Positions 26,534-35,851 of a stretch of 55,551 nt of DNA are shown here, piece after piece. The DNA is from a virus: the IMG/VR virus record IMGVR_UViG_3300012920_000049, positions 1 to 55,551 of that record; one strand, 5' to 3'. A program made the translations under genes and the position numbers. Under the pieces are notes generated by a model. The model was not told where the DNA came from and did no database searches. It saw only the letters and a program-made list of their open reading frames with translations. Positions within the stretch are counted from its first letter, which is position 1. Each line of letters opens with the position of its first letter.

Positions 26534-27991
26534 TTACATTTCGATAATCAGTTTGATATCTTCGATTTGGTCGGCAGCTCTTGTCACTGCACCCCTATTT
26601 TCGACATACATTATTTGACCTGAATATCTTTCAACTTCAGGGAACGCAGCGTTAACTGAGTTAACTGTTCCACTGTTTCCTGTCCAATATGCTGTATCAC
26701 TTGCAGTAAAGTCTACATATCCACCAGCACTATTTGCAACTGGGACATGAGAAACAACATTACCACTTATTGATACAACTTTAGATACTGCAACACCACT
26801 TCCGTCTATTGACGCACTCATAATAGTATCGTCTACGTTTAAATCTGTCACTGTTGAAAGTGTCATTTGTGAATATGCAGCTAATGAAGTTGAGGTTGCA
26901 ACTGTTGTAGTTCCAACATTGAATGGGTCTTGGATAAGACCAATCCTTCTAAAATCGTTATCTACTGGGAAGTCACCTGAACCTTCTGCAAACTCTAATC
27001 TTGCATTAACACAAATAAAGTTTCCACCAAGTTCTTGAACTGGGTCTGCACCATGTCCATAGAAAGGTGATATGATTGGTTTGATTGCACCATTAGAACC
27101 ACTTCCGATTCCTGAGATACCTGATACGTCTACTGAAGCACGTTTGTATCCTGAACCAACTGCAGTCACATTAACATGAGTGATTACACCTGAGGCTACT
27201 ACAACTTCACAAGTTGCACCTGAACCATCTCCGACAATTGAAACACCTGTATGTGTTCCGTCTTGATAACCAGCACCACCATTAGTCACTCTTACATGGT
27301 GAATACCTCCGTCTACTGCAGAGTTTTCTACGTCCCATTGAGCAGAACCATCATCAGTTGCAGCTGAACCGATTGCACCACCTGAACCTGTTCCGTCAAC
27401 TTCAGTTTGAGCACCGATAGTTTTTACTGGAATGAAGTCGTTAGTGACAAATTTAATAGTTTCTGAGGCAGAAATTGTATACATATACTTCCAAATATAA
27501 CCACGACCTGAGGCAGCATTCGAGTCGGCAGTTTCTACTAATGAAGTTGGACTTGTTCCTGTTGGTTTTACGTCTGATACTACCACAGCACCTGAACTAT
27601 CTCTACCAGTTCTGATACACTTATACACATTGTATTCATCAGTGATTACAAAGAATCTTGAATCGTATAAGTTGTTTGAACTTGTTGCTGGACTTGTATT
27701 ACTTGCACTATAATCATGTGCATATTCGTCATATGAAGTTCCTGAAGTCCAATCATATCTTGTCAAACCATGAGATACGTCTGAAGAAGAAACCTTCTTC
27801 ATAGCAATCATGTCTGCATATGAATCTATCTCTTCACCAACTGCATTCGCAGGTGAAGGTGGATTGTTCTCATCAGTCCAATCGAATGAACGTCCTATGA
27901 ATATATAACTTGACGAGGCACTCTCACCAAAGTCTTCCTTAAATTGTTTCGCATTATGGATTCGAAACTTTTCCGTTATTATTGCTGCCAT
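26534..27991 (-). CDS. 8: Baseplate wedge protein gp8
   Basis: Baseplate wedge subunit. The 485-residue protein starts 'AIITEKFRIHNAKQFKEDFG', has 'SYIFIGRSFDWTDENNPPSP' like T4 gp8 ('TIFITFGRSEPW...PP'), and ends 'YSGQIMYVENRGAVTRAADQ' plus 'IEDIKLIIEM', matching the T4 gp8 C-terminus. It is longer than T4 gp8 (334 residues) because of a glycine-rich insertion in the middle. It has an AGGAG Shine-Dalgarno and two tandem late promoter boxes. Confidence 0.88.
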   Translation of the reverse strand: MAAIITEKFRIHNAKQFKEDFGESASSSYIFIGRSFDWTDENNPPSPANAVGEEIDSYADMIAMKKVSSSDVSHGLTRYDWTSGTSYDEYAHDYSASNTSPATSSNNLYDSRFFVITDEYNVYKCIRTGRDSSGAVVVSDVKPTGTSPTSLVETADSNAASGRGYIWKYMYTISASETIKFVTNDFIPVKTIGAQTEVDGTGSGGAIGSAATDDGSAQWDVENSAVDGGIHHVRVTNGGAGYQDGTHTGVSIVGDGSGATCEVVVASGVITHVNVTAVGSGYKRASVDVSGISGIGSGSNGAIKPIISPFYGHGADPVQELGGNFICVNARLEFAEGSGDFPVDNDFRRIGLIQDPFNVGTTTVATSTSLAAYSQMTLSTVTDLNVDDTIMSASIDGSGVAVSKVVSISGNVVSHVPVANSAGGYVDFTASDTAYWTGNSGTVNSVNAAFPEVERYSGQIMYVENRGAVTRAADQIEDIKLIIEM

Positions 27992-28010
27992 TTTCTTAAT
28001 CTCCTCAGAT

Positions 28011-28029
28011 TATTTATATACTATTTATA
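28011..28029 (-). promoter_or_regulatory. Tandem T4-type late promoter boxes
   Basis: Two exact TATAAATA boxes on the minus strand (28022-28029 and 28011-28018), 11 nt apart, the nearer one 19 nt upstream of the gp8 ATG. Double boxes suggest strong or doubled initiation for gp8 and the giant structural gene. Confidence 0.7.
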
Positions 28030-28032
28030 ACA

Positions 28033-31000
28033 CTATGCAGACTTTATATAAGAACTAAATGCAATATTCGTCCTTAAATTTGGAACGTCTGAATAATAGT
28101 TAACTGTATGTTGTGGGAAATAGGTTTCAATGTCTGAGATTCTTAAACCTTCGGGTTTTGATTCCTCACTCATGATATTACCTGTTCCATCTTCTAAAAT
28201 AAAATCATCATTATCTGTTTCGTCTTTTAGATAATATGATATATCAAAAATTCTTTGTCCTGTTATTGTATTTAGACTTCGTAAAGTCCCTCCTAAAGGT
28301 GCATGACTTATGATTGAAGTCCTTTCAGTTGAGATATAATTATCTTGTATATCATCAAACGTTGCATCTTCCATTATGATATTATTACCATCTTCTAGTA
28401 ATATTGAATCACCTACAGTCACACCATTTTCATGTTCTATTAGTGTTGGTTCTAGACCAAAGGAATATAACTCTTCTTCATATATGAATTTATATCCGTC
28501 TTCTAATAAGAACACTTCGTCCTGTTGACTTCCAGTTGAAACTATTTTTCCTTCATATGAAGGTCTTCTTTCATTACTTCTAACTACGTAATCATGGTCT
28601 GCTGTATCTATTGCAATTGAAGTTGCTCTTGTGAATGGTGCAACACCAACTGTTCCACCCATACCACTATGATGTTGACAATAGTAATATAATACTGAAG
28701 GTGTATTTTCATCAGTCCTTAATTCTACTATATTATCACCTCTTACATGAACACCTGTAGTGTATTCAACTCCTCCACCATGTGTTCCATCGGGTGTCGT
28801 TGAGAATTTAAATGGGTGAGCTGTTGGGTGATTGAAATGATATACATGACCTTGAACTAAATTGATTGTTGCTTGGTCTGTTCCGTTTACTTCATAAATG
28901 TTTTGAACACCATTGTTCGTCACTGTTATTTCTTTTGTGTCTACTCCAAAGTGTTGTTCTGTTCTATAAGGTCTACTTGTAGTTCCTACTACAAAGTTTT
29001 GAATTTTAAAAATGTTTAAGTGTCTATTTCTATGTGAAGAGTCACCATACTCTGTAAATGGTTCGGTGACTGCAAGACCAGTTCTTGGGTCTGTTTCAGG
29101 TGTTGGAACACCTGCGTCTTGTAGAACAACTAATGGGTCATTCATTTCTGCTTCAGTAGTCCAAAGAAGAATCTTTCTCATTGAGTTTGCAAAGGCATTA
29201 GGTTGTGTTAATACTGGTTCTTCATGAATAACAATCGTTGGTCTAAATCTAATTTGTTCTTCAATCTCATTGTTGATTGTTTGTTTGATTGCAACCTCAC
29301 CAAAGAATATATGACCAGCTGGGTGTAATAAGTCCTTGACAACTGACCTGTATTTGTTTATACTTTCACCAACCTTAATCACATATGAATGTGTCTGATA
29401 GAATTTTCCGTCTTGTATATTACTTGCACTTGCATCAAGTGTGGATTTATCTCCAAGTAATTGTTCTTGTATCACACCCTCACCAGCAACTTTACCTCTT
29501 GCTTGATATGGATTTGATTTTAAAATCTTAAATGTATCAACGTTATTGAAGTCGACAACTTCTTCTGATAAGAAACAACCATTTAAATCAGTGTAAGTTA
29601 ATATGTGTCTATCTGCATCATAAGTCACAACCTTTGCAGTTGAACCTGAGATTCTTCCTGTTAGAACAATATCTTTTGTAAGGTTTGCAGTTGGTGTGGT
29701 AATCAACATAGGGAAGTATGAAGTTGAATCCATAACTCCGTCATAGTTAAATGCATTACCTTGTTCTTGAATATTTAATGAACCTACACCACCAATAGTA
29801 TCTGAGTATGCAAATAGTTTCGCACCTTCACCACTTGACACTACTGCTTGTTTGTTTAGTCTAATTGTATTTGAGTTTCCACCAGTAATCTCTTCACCAC
29901 TTTGGAATGCACCTGTATCAGTTGATAATCTTTTAACAATTAATCTTTTGTTTTCTCCGTCAATCTTTAGAATAGTTGCAGTTGCATTTGAGTTTGTTCC
30001 AGTGACAACTTCACCTTCAGTAAAACCTGTCAAGTCGTCAAAGTAAATATAACCGCCTGGGTATACTTTAGGAACTTGTTTGAAACCAGCACCAGGCGAC
30101 TTAATCTTAATACTTCTAATATGTGATGCAGTTGTTTCTAATTGAACTGGACTTTCGTCTTCTGATAAAAGACGCATTTTTTCTGTATAGATTTCTATAA
30201 GTTCTCCACCAGTGGGTGGATTGACTAAGACAACTCTATCGTTTTTATGAGTATAATCAGTAATTGGTGTTAACAAGATTCCGTCTTGATACACTTCAAC
30301 ACTTTCGTCATTAAAAACGATATAGTTTCCGTTGTTATCTGTTCCAGTAATAATTGGGTCACCTGCTATTGCAGTATATTCGTATTGACCCCAAACAGTT
30401 GCACCCTCTAAAATGACTTCGTCACCGACTGCACCTATAACTGCTTCTGCACCACTACCTTGACCTTCGTGTTCAAAGACAACTAGGTCACCACCAGCAT
30501 ATCCAGTTCCCGCGTCTTCAATATAGATATGGTCAACACCACCTTCTAATAGACCATTGACAACTGTTCTTGCAATTGTAGCTCCAGTATCTAATTTAGA
30601 ACCTGATATATTAATAGTATCATTTAAAGAATACAATGAACCTACGTTTGATTGTTCTAATACAATACCACTATCGTCTTCGAATAATAAATTACTATCT
30701 TCTTCTTCGTTTCTAATATATGTTGAAGAACTAGTGTTAATAATATCTGAGATTAAACCTTTAAGTGTTCCTTGTGCAGTTGACACTCCGTCCCTATCAA
30801 TGAGTGATACTAATTCATTATATACGAACTCACCTTTATGATTGTCTGTAATCTCTAATGAATATTCTCCTGTTTCTGTATTGATTGGAAATACGTTTTC
30901 AACAATTGAATTTGCAATAACTTTATTATTTGAATCATATTGAATTATCTTGTCTGTAGCACTTGGTGCAACTCTTAAGTCTGACATTAAAATGTTTACT

Positions 31001-31755
31001 CTTCTCTTCTGAGAGTAATCTGATTCTGAGTTGTAAATTGTTTCGTTATCGGGATATCTAATCTCTGCATCTTCGTTATAAAGAATCCTCATTAAGAACT
31101 TTAATGATTCTGCAGTTCCCTTTTCTTTGTATAAATCTGATATACCTTTAATCGTTAACCTTTTGTTTTGTGCTTGTTTAAGGTCTAACGAAGGTAAAAA
31201 ATCTGTTTGGAAATGTTGAAGAAAGTCTTCTGAAGTTCTATCGATATCTGAGTAATCTAATATCTTGTTGTTTGCAATAATGGTATTCTCTTTATAACCA
31301 CTAACTGTTCCTGTTTGTTTTGACTTTCTTCCTGTAATAGTTTCTCCCTCTGAGAAACCAAAACCTGAAATTGAGTTTACGTAAATTTGTAATCCATTTA
31401 CGGAAGTAATCTTTGCAACTGACTTTGATACAGAACCAACTACATATTCACCCACTGTCCATGGGTCGGCAGTTGCGTTTGGATTTGCACCTGTTGATTC
31501 TTGTAATAATTTTGAAGTGTCTTCATCAGGTGAAGGTCGAACAGTTTGGGGTTCAGCAAGAACTGACCCCGAACTGTCTTCCAACATGATTCCGTCTAGT
31601 TCACCTTGAGCAGAAAGTGTAATGATTTCACTTTCTAGATATTCAAAGTATGATTTTAAAAATAGTTCAAAGACTGGAGCCTCTTCCTTGATATAACTAG
31701 GTAAGAGGTTCGTTAACCTATCGGTAAGTCTTTCTATTTTAAAATCGTTAGACAT
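28033..31755 (-). CDS. Large baseplate wedge protein in the gp7 position, with cupredoxin-like domain
   Basis: A 1,240-residue virion protein between gp6 and gp8, where T4 has gp7. It starts 'LTDRLTNLLPSYIKEEAPVF', with a helical 'KRLTIKGISDLYKEKGTAES' segment near residue 205. Around residues 945-1045 is a cupredoxin-like domain: 'HVYHFNHPTAHPFKF' with H980, and 'YYYCQHHSGMGG' with C1026, H1029 and M1032, the type-1 copper ligand set. Many short beta repeats ('GEVVTGTNSNATATI') fill the centre. The gp7 equivalence rests on position and N-terminal character, so it is provisional. Confidence 0.65.
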   Translation of the reverse strand: MSNDFKIERLTDRLTNLLPSYIKEEAPVFELFLKSYFEYLESEIITLSAQGELDGIMLEDSSGSVLAEPQTVRPSPDEDTSKLLQESTGANPNATADPWTVGEYVVGSVSKSVAKITSVNGLQIYVNSISGFGFSEGETITGRKSKQTGTVSGYKENTIIANNKILDYSDIDRTSEDFLQHFQTDFLPSLDLKQAQNKRLTIKGISDLYKEKGTAESLKFLMRILYNEDAEIRYPDNETIYNSESDYSQKRRVNILMSDLRVAPSATDKIIQYDSNNKVIANSIVENVFPINTETGEYSLEITDNHKGEFVYNELVSLIDRDGVSTAQGTLKGLISDIINTSSSTYIRNEEEDSNLLFEDDSGIVLEQSNVGSLYSLNDTINISGSKLDTGATIARTVVNGLLEGGVDHIYIEDAGTGYAGGDLVVFEHEGQGSGAEAVIGAVGDEVILEGATVWGQYEYTAIAGDPIITGTDNNGNYIVFNDESVEVYQDGILLTPITDYTHKNDRVVLVNPPTGGELIEIYTEKMRLLSEDESPVQLETTASHIRSIKIKSPGAGFKQVPKVYPGGYIYFDDLTGFTEGEVVTGTNSNATATILKIDGENKRLIVKRLSTDTGAFQSGEEITGGNSNTIRLNKQAVVSSGEGAKLFAYSDTIGGVGSLNIQEQGNAFNYDGVMDSTSYFPMLITTPTANLTKDIVLTGRISGSTAKVVTYDADRHILTYTDLNGCFLSEEVVDFNNVDTFKILKSNPYQARGKVAGEGVIQEQLLGDKSTLDASASNIQDGKFYQTHSYVIKVGESINKYRSVVKDLLHPAGHIFFGEVAIKQTINNEIEEQIRFRPTIVIHEEPVLTQPNAFANSMRKILLWTTEAEMNDPLVVLQDAGVPTPETDPRTGLAVTEPFTEYGDSSHRNRHLNIFKIQNFVVGTTSRPYRTEQHFGVDTKEITVTNNGVQNIYEVNGTDQATINLVQGHVYHFNHPTAHPFKFSTTPDGTHGGGVEYTTGVHVRGDNIVELRTDENTPSVLYYYCQHHSGMGGTVGVAPFTRATSIAIDTADHDYVVRSNERRPSYEGKIVSTGSQQDEVFLLEDGYKFIYEEELYSFGLEPTLIEHENGVTVGDSILLEDGNNIIMEDATFDDIQDNYISTERTSIISHAPLGGTLRSLNTITGQRIFDISYYLKDETDNDDFILEDGTGNIMSEESKPEGLRISDIETYFPQHTVNYYSDVPNLRTNIAFSSYIKSA

Positions 31756-31759
31756 AATC

Positions 31760-32224
31760 TTAACTTAATGTTGCACCTAGGTTTGAAATTGGGAACCAAT
31801 TTGAACCATTCCATATACAAATAACCGCTTCACCTTGTGCATCAAGAGTGATTTGGTCTGTTGTATCTGAAGAATAACCCCAAGATGATACTGTCACTTC
31901 AGCAGCTGCTGAAGAACTATCTGTCTTGTAGATTACTTTAATCTGACCAACGTCTGTTCCGTCATCTAAAGTGAACTCAACTGCAGTTGAACCTGACAAT
32001 GTGATTTCACTTGCAAAAGATGAAGCAAGGTTTGACGCAGTTGCAGTTAATGAAGTGATATCGTCTACTGCTAAATGAGTAGGGATATTTTCAAACAACT
32101 GACCAATGGTCATTTTTTTGTTGACTGGTGTTCCGCCTGGGTTGTCAACAATATGAAGTAAATCATCAGCACCTATATCTGTATCAGACACTTGTGTTAA
32201 TGCACTAATTTTTTTATCTGCCAT
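31760..32224 (-). CDS. Small fibre/baseplate structural protein
   Basis: A 154-residue protein starting 'DKKISALTQVSDTDIGADDL', a motif common at the N-terminus of phage tail-fibre proteins ('KISxLxxxxxDLxxIVD'), followed by beta-rich S/T-rich sequence ('EVTVSSWGYSSD', 'VICIWNGSNWFPISN'). Probably a virion attachment protein. It has a strong AGGAGG Shine-Dalgarno. Confidence 0.65.
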   Translation of the reverse strand: MADKKISALTQVSDTDIGADDLLHIVDNPGGTPVNKKMTIGQLFENIPTHLAVDDITSLTATASNLASSFASEITLSGSTAVEFTLDDGTDVGQIKVIYKTDSSSAAAEVTVSSWGYSSDTTDQITLDAQGEAVICIWNGSNWFPISNLGATLS

Positions 32225-32263
32225 TCTATTTTCCTCCTATAATCCAAATGAATGGGAAACTAC

Positions 32264-32278
32264 TCGGGGGACTCCCGA
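32264..32278 (-). other. Short GC-rich hairpin after gp6
   Basis: TCGGG-AGTCC-CCCGA on the minus strand, in the 71-nt gap between the gp6 stop and the next gene. No T-run follows, so it is not a standard terminator. Confidence 0.35.
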
Positions 32279-32295
32279 CCACTTACACATAATTG

Positions 32296-34167
32296 TTAAT
32301 AATTACTGGTTGAGGTAGAAGTATACCCTACACCAGCACTACTTTCACCACTTGCAATGGTGTCTACTTCACCTGATACCTTAATGTCATCAGTAGATAT
32401 GTCAACTAGATTACCTCTAGTTGCAACTACGTCATTTCCTGAAGGGACTACAGTGAAGTCAATCGATGAATCAGTATTAACTGTTGAGGTAATCTGAATT
32501 GCATTGATTGTAATCTTTCCTAAAGCATAGTCAACTGTTCCAGCTGCACTATCCTGATATATCCTAGTTGACCCTGATAGGTAATATCTTCTGAGATTAC
32601 CATTTCCGTCATCGTCAAAATAATTAACATTGACTGAGTCACCTGATACATAGAAACCTGTTGTGGTTGTGATACCACCTGACATTGAATTATGTCCTCC
32701 ATGAGGATTATACAATGCATTACCAAAAGTCACTGAATAACCTTTGGTTTCACTAACTAAGATATCCTTTCTTTTTCTTAATCTAATATTACATGTATTT
32801 GATAGAATAGAAGTATTACTATCGTCAACTGCTTTTAATAGATTTGAATGTCTAAAGATTGCATCAAAGTTGTTTAAATTGTCTGTATCGAATTTTTGAA
32901 TTGCAGTGTTTACGATTGCTTCTAACTCACCGATTGATAAGTCTGTTGCATTCTCGTTATATTTGAATACACAAGTGACAAGTATTTTAACAATCTCTGC
33001 ATCTACTATTTGTGGTCTAACTGTTAACATGTTCAATGCATTCAGTTTAGATTTAACTAATTCTTTTTCTGTATCTGATAGATAGTCTGAGTTTTGTGGT
33101 TTAAGTGCAACAAACACTTTACCATACTCGGGTGGGTCGTTATCTTCACCACCCCACACTGCAACTGCATCTGCGTTTGGATAGTATTCTTGAACTTTTG
33201 CTTTATAGTCGTTTAGTGTCACAAGTCTGTTTTGTGAAGTGTAAAACTTCGTAGCTTTAAACTTGATTGATTCGATTGATTCTTTTTCTGCACCACCACT
33301 TGCTTTTGTCACATTAGTGACATGAGAATTTGAGAAACCATTGACTGTTCCACTTAGAACAAATTGACTTGCACCATTCGCATGAACTTCGTCAACTATG
33401 ATATAAGTCACGTCTATAATATCTCCGTCTGATAATGCTTTACCTAGTGTTCCGTCACCAAAGTAAATCTCTACATATCCTTCTTCGTTCTCTTGTGCAT
33501 AATAGACTTTTGATTCGGTTGTGATATTTGATATACCTGTTGAAAGTGTATAAGTTTCTGCAACTCCATTCGAAGTCACACTTACTATCATTCTTGATTT
33601 GTCTACTCTTTCATTTGACAATACAAACTTTGGATTTGCAAGTTGGTTATCAAAGATAAATGAATCTTGTGCATATGTTCCTTGAACAATTTCAACATTG
33701 TTATAATTGTATGATAAATTATTTGTTGTTGGTCTTTTAGTAGAAGTCACTACAAAGTTATAAGAACTTCCGTCAAAGACAGTCACAAAGTTTGTTCCTC
33801 TCATTAACTGCATATCTGTAGTTGTTGGTTGAGTTCCGTCTGCATTTCTTACGTTCTTCATTTCTAAATCAATGAATGCAGAAGAACATGATTCAGAAGC
33901 AGGAACAAAACCTAAATCTTTTGCACGTGATACAACGTTCTTTCTGATTTGAGCAGAATCTAAAAATAATTCAGAGGCTGCAATGTTAGTGTTTACGGCA
34001 CCAATGTGAGATGCATATGCAAGTAAGTCGACAAGAACTGACATACTAGAACCTTCAAAGTTATAATCTTTGAATTGTTCTTGACCTTTAAGATAGTTCT
34101 TAAGGTTGTCTGCAATGTTATCGAAATCTAAATCGGTTATCTGTAGGTTTGAACTTTTTACTGCCAT
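32296..34167 (-). CDS. 6: Baseplate wedge protein gp6
   Basis: Core baseplate wedge subunit of the gp6/J-like family that forms the inner ring with gp25 and gp53. The 623-residue protein has 'NLKNYLKGQEQFKDYNFEGS' and 'SVLVDLLAYASHIGAVNTNI', plus the conserved 'YPNADAVAVWGGEDNDPPEYG' region (shortened by one residue from the full motif where it runs on into 'KVFVALKP'). Length is close to T4 gp6 (660). The start overlaps the gp25 stop as TAATG, with AAGGA as Shine-Dalgarno. Confidence 0.93.
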   Translation of the reverse strand: MAVKSSNLQITDLDFDNIADNLKNYLKGQEQFKDYNFEGSSMSVLVDLLAYASHIGAVNTNIAASELFLDSAQIRKNVVSRAKDLGFVPASESCSSAFIDLEMKNVRNADGTQPTTTDMQLMRGTNFVTVFDGSSYNFVVTSTKRPTTNNLSYNYNNVEIVQGTYAQDSFIFDNQLANPKFVLSNERVDKSRMIVSVTSNGVAETYTLSTGISNITTESKVYYAQENEEGYVEIYFGDGTLGKALSDGDIIDVTYIIVDEVHANGASQFVLSGTVNGFSNSHVTNVTKASGGAEKESIESIKFKATKFYTSQNRLVTLNDYKAKVQEYYPNADAVAVWGGEDNDPPEYGKVFVALKPQNSDYLSDTEKELVKSKLNALNMLTVRPQIVDAEIVKILVTCVFKYNENATDLSIGELEAIVNTAIQKFDTDNLNNFDAIFRHSNLLKAVDDSNTSILSNTCNIRLRKRKDILVSETKGYSVTFGNALYNPHGGHNSMSGGITTTTGFYVSGDSVNVNYFDDDGNGNLRRYYLSGSTRIYQDSAAGTVDYALGKITINAIQITSTVNTDSSIDFTVVPSGNDVVATRGNLVDISTDDIKVSGEVDTIASGESSAGVGYTSTSTSNY

Positions 34168-34583
34168 TATCGTGTCCTTGAAACTGTTATATCAACCTCT
34201 TGTTGTGGAGCACCATTTTTGATATTGTAAAAGATAGTGATTTCTAATGAATTTGAATCAGTGTCACCATATATTATATCAACGTTTTCTACTCGAGGTT
34301 CTAGTTGTTCTATTTCTTTTGCAAGGTTCCTTCTCATTCTGTTCAGTTGTCTATCAGTATTTAATTCAAATAATTTATTTCTGATTGAACCACCAAAGTT
34401 CGGTTTAAAAGGTCTTTCAAATTTGTTGGTCATGACTATATTTCTAACAGACCTTTTGATTGCGTCCGTATCAGTTTTTCTGACTATGTCACCAGTAATT
34501 GGGTGTTTACGAAAGAAGATATCTAAATCTGCATAGATATCTTTCGTTGCAACTGTCTTTCCGTTATTTACTAAGTCTACCAT
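34167..34583 (-). CDS. 25: Baseplate wedge protein gp25
   Basis: A 138-residue protein of the gp25-like lysozyme-fold family, inner baseplate/sheath initiation. Diagnostic segments are 'YADLDIFFRKHPITGDIV', 'AIKRSVRNIVMTNKFERPF', 'FGGSIRNKLFEL' and 'LEPRVENVDI'. It is followed by gp6 as in T4. A late promoter box ends 5 nt before the ATG and there is no Shine-Dalgarno, implying a leaderless transcript covering gp25-gp6. Confidence 0.95.
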   Translation of the reverse strand: MVDLVNNGKTVATKDIYADLDIFFRKHPITGDIVRKTDTDAIKRSVRNIVMTNKFERPFKPNFGGSIRNKLFELNTDRQLNRMRRNLAKEIEQLEPRVENVDIIYGDTDSNSLEITIFYNIKNGAPQQEVDITVSRTR

Positions 34584-34588
34584 ATATC

Positions 34589-34596
34589 TATTTATA
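34589..34596 (-). promoter_or_regulatory. T4-type late promoter -10 box, 5 nt from gp25 ATG
   Basis: Exact TATAAATA on the minus strand followed by GATAT and the ATG at 34583. The geometry matches the box at 17080-17087. Confidence 0.7.
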
Positions 34597-34600
34597 CAAA

Positions 34601-35851
34601 CTAATCAGGTTTCTTTGTCTTTCCAGCAGAAGAACCTGAGGCAATTGTATGTGTATGTGTTGAAAGTTTGACACCCTTACCTTTGACTTCTCCACTTGCA
34701 GTAATACTACTTGAATTTGTCTGTTTACCACTGACATCTAATGTCGATTGTAAAGTAGTTGCGTCTGACACTGTAAGTGTTCCAGTAATTGTTGTGTCTG
34801 ATATAATTTCTGTTGTGTTATTACCAGTGATTGTAATCTTACCTTCTGATAATACGTCTGTTGTTCCTTTGAGGATATCTGCTTTTAGATTTCCTTCTGT
34901 AATCTCTGAAGTGACATTACCTTTTAACACTTTCATATCTACATTACCCGTGTTAACATTGATTGTCACGTTTCCTTTTTCTACTGTTAAGTCTGCATTA
35001 CCAGCTATATAAATCTTATCGTCTTTTGCAACTACTTGATAATTATCATTTACGATTCGTTGCACTACACTTCCATCAGGGTGAACTTCCTGAAACGTTC
35101 CTGACCTATGATAAGTTGAAAGTCTTTCTTTACCAACTGTATCGTCCACTTCAATAACATGACCTGACTCTGATTGATACACTTTGTTATATGGATATAC
35201 TGGTTCTGCAACTGAGTCGGGGAAAGTGTGTCCTTCTATTTCAATCTTTTTATCTATAGTTGAATCACCACGTGCAATACTTGACACGTCTGACTCTCCA
35301 GTGTATAATGGATAGTAGGGAAGCATATCCTCAGTGATTTCTCCCTCCGTAATTGTAGAACCCGTTGCATCATAATTAATTGTTATTTCTTTTGGTGACT
35401 TAGGTTGTGTATCGATTGCACTTGTTAGACCATGTGGTCGTCTTGAGTCTTGTTCGGGGTTCGGTGCATCAGGTGTTCCTTCATAATCTGCAACTGTTAA
35501 TCTACGTGGGTCATTGAAACCTTTATCAACACTTCTGAGTAATTCATTTCCGAATGCGTCAACTTTATATCCCGTTTGAGGAATACCAACTGCAACACCA
35601 AATATAATTGGGTCTTGCATAGCCTCGTCCCTGAAATAACCGAAGACTGTTGTTCCTTCTACTAGACCATGTTGCACTCCTATACCTGAAAGACCAGCAG
35701 TTGTTGTTGGAAGTAATACTTGAGCCCATGGTAAATCAGGTGTTGATAATTCTAATTTATTATCCGTATGAATTCCATGCACACGAACACGAACCCTTCC
35801 TATTTTTAAAGGGTCGTTTCTATCTTCTACTATTCCAAAAAAATGTTTCAT
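34601..35851 (-). CDS. 5: Baseplate central spike gp5 without lysozyme domain
   Basis: Spike/hub protein. The N-terminal OB-fold is clear: 'FFGIVEDRNDPLKIGRVRVR', 'PWAQVLLPTTTAGLSGIG' and 'EGTTVFGYFRDE'. After a linker comes the spike region, 'YQSESGHVIEVDDTVGKERL' and 'THRSGTFQEVHPDG'-like sequence, then beta-helix repeats ('VEKGNVTINVNTGNVDMKV'). The C-terminus has 'STHTHTIASGSSAG'. At 416 residues it lacks the T4 gp5 lysozyme insert (T4 gp5 is 575). It is coupled to the hub gene by TAATG. Confidence 0.9.
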   Translation of the reverse strand: MKHFFGIVEDRNDPLKIGRVRVRVHGIHTDNKLELSTPDLPWAQVLLPTTTAGLSGIGVQHGLVEGTTVFGYFRDEAMQDPIIFGVAVGIPQTGYKVDAFGNELLRSVDKGFNDPRRLTVADYEGTPDAPNPEQDSRRPHGLTSAIDTQPKSPKEITINYDATGSTITEGEITEDMLPYYPLYTGESDVSSIARGDSTIDKKIEIEGHTFPDSVAEPVYPYNKVYQSESGHVIEVDDTVGKERLSTYHRSGTFQEVHPDGSVVQRIVNDNYQVVAKDDKIYIAGNADLTVEKGNVTINVNTGNVDMKVLKGNVTSEITEGNLKADILKGTTDVLSEGKITITGNNTTEIISDTTITGTLTVSDATTLQSTLDVSGKQTNSSSITASGEVKGKGVKLSTHTHTIASGSSAGKTKKPD

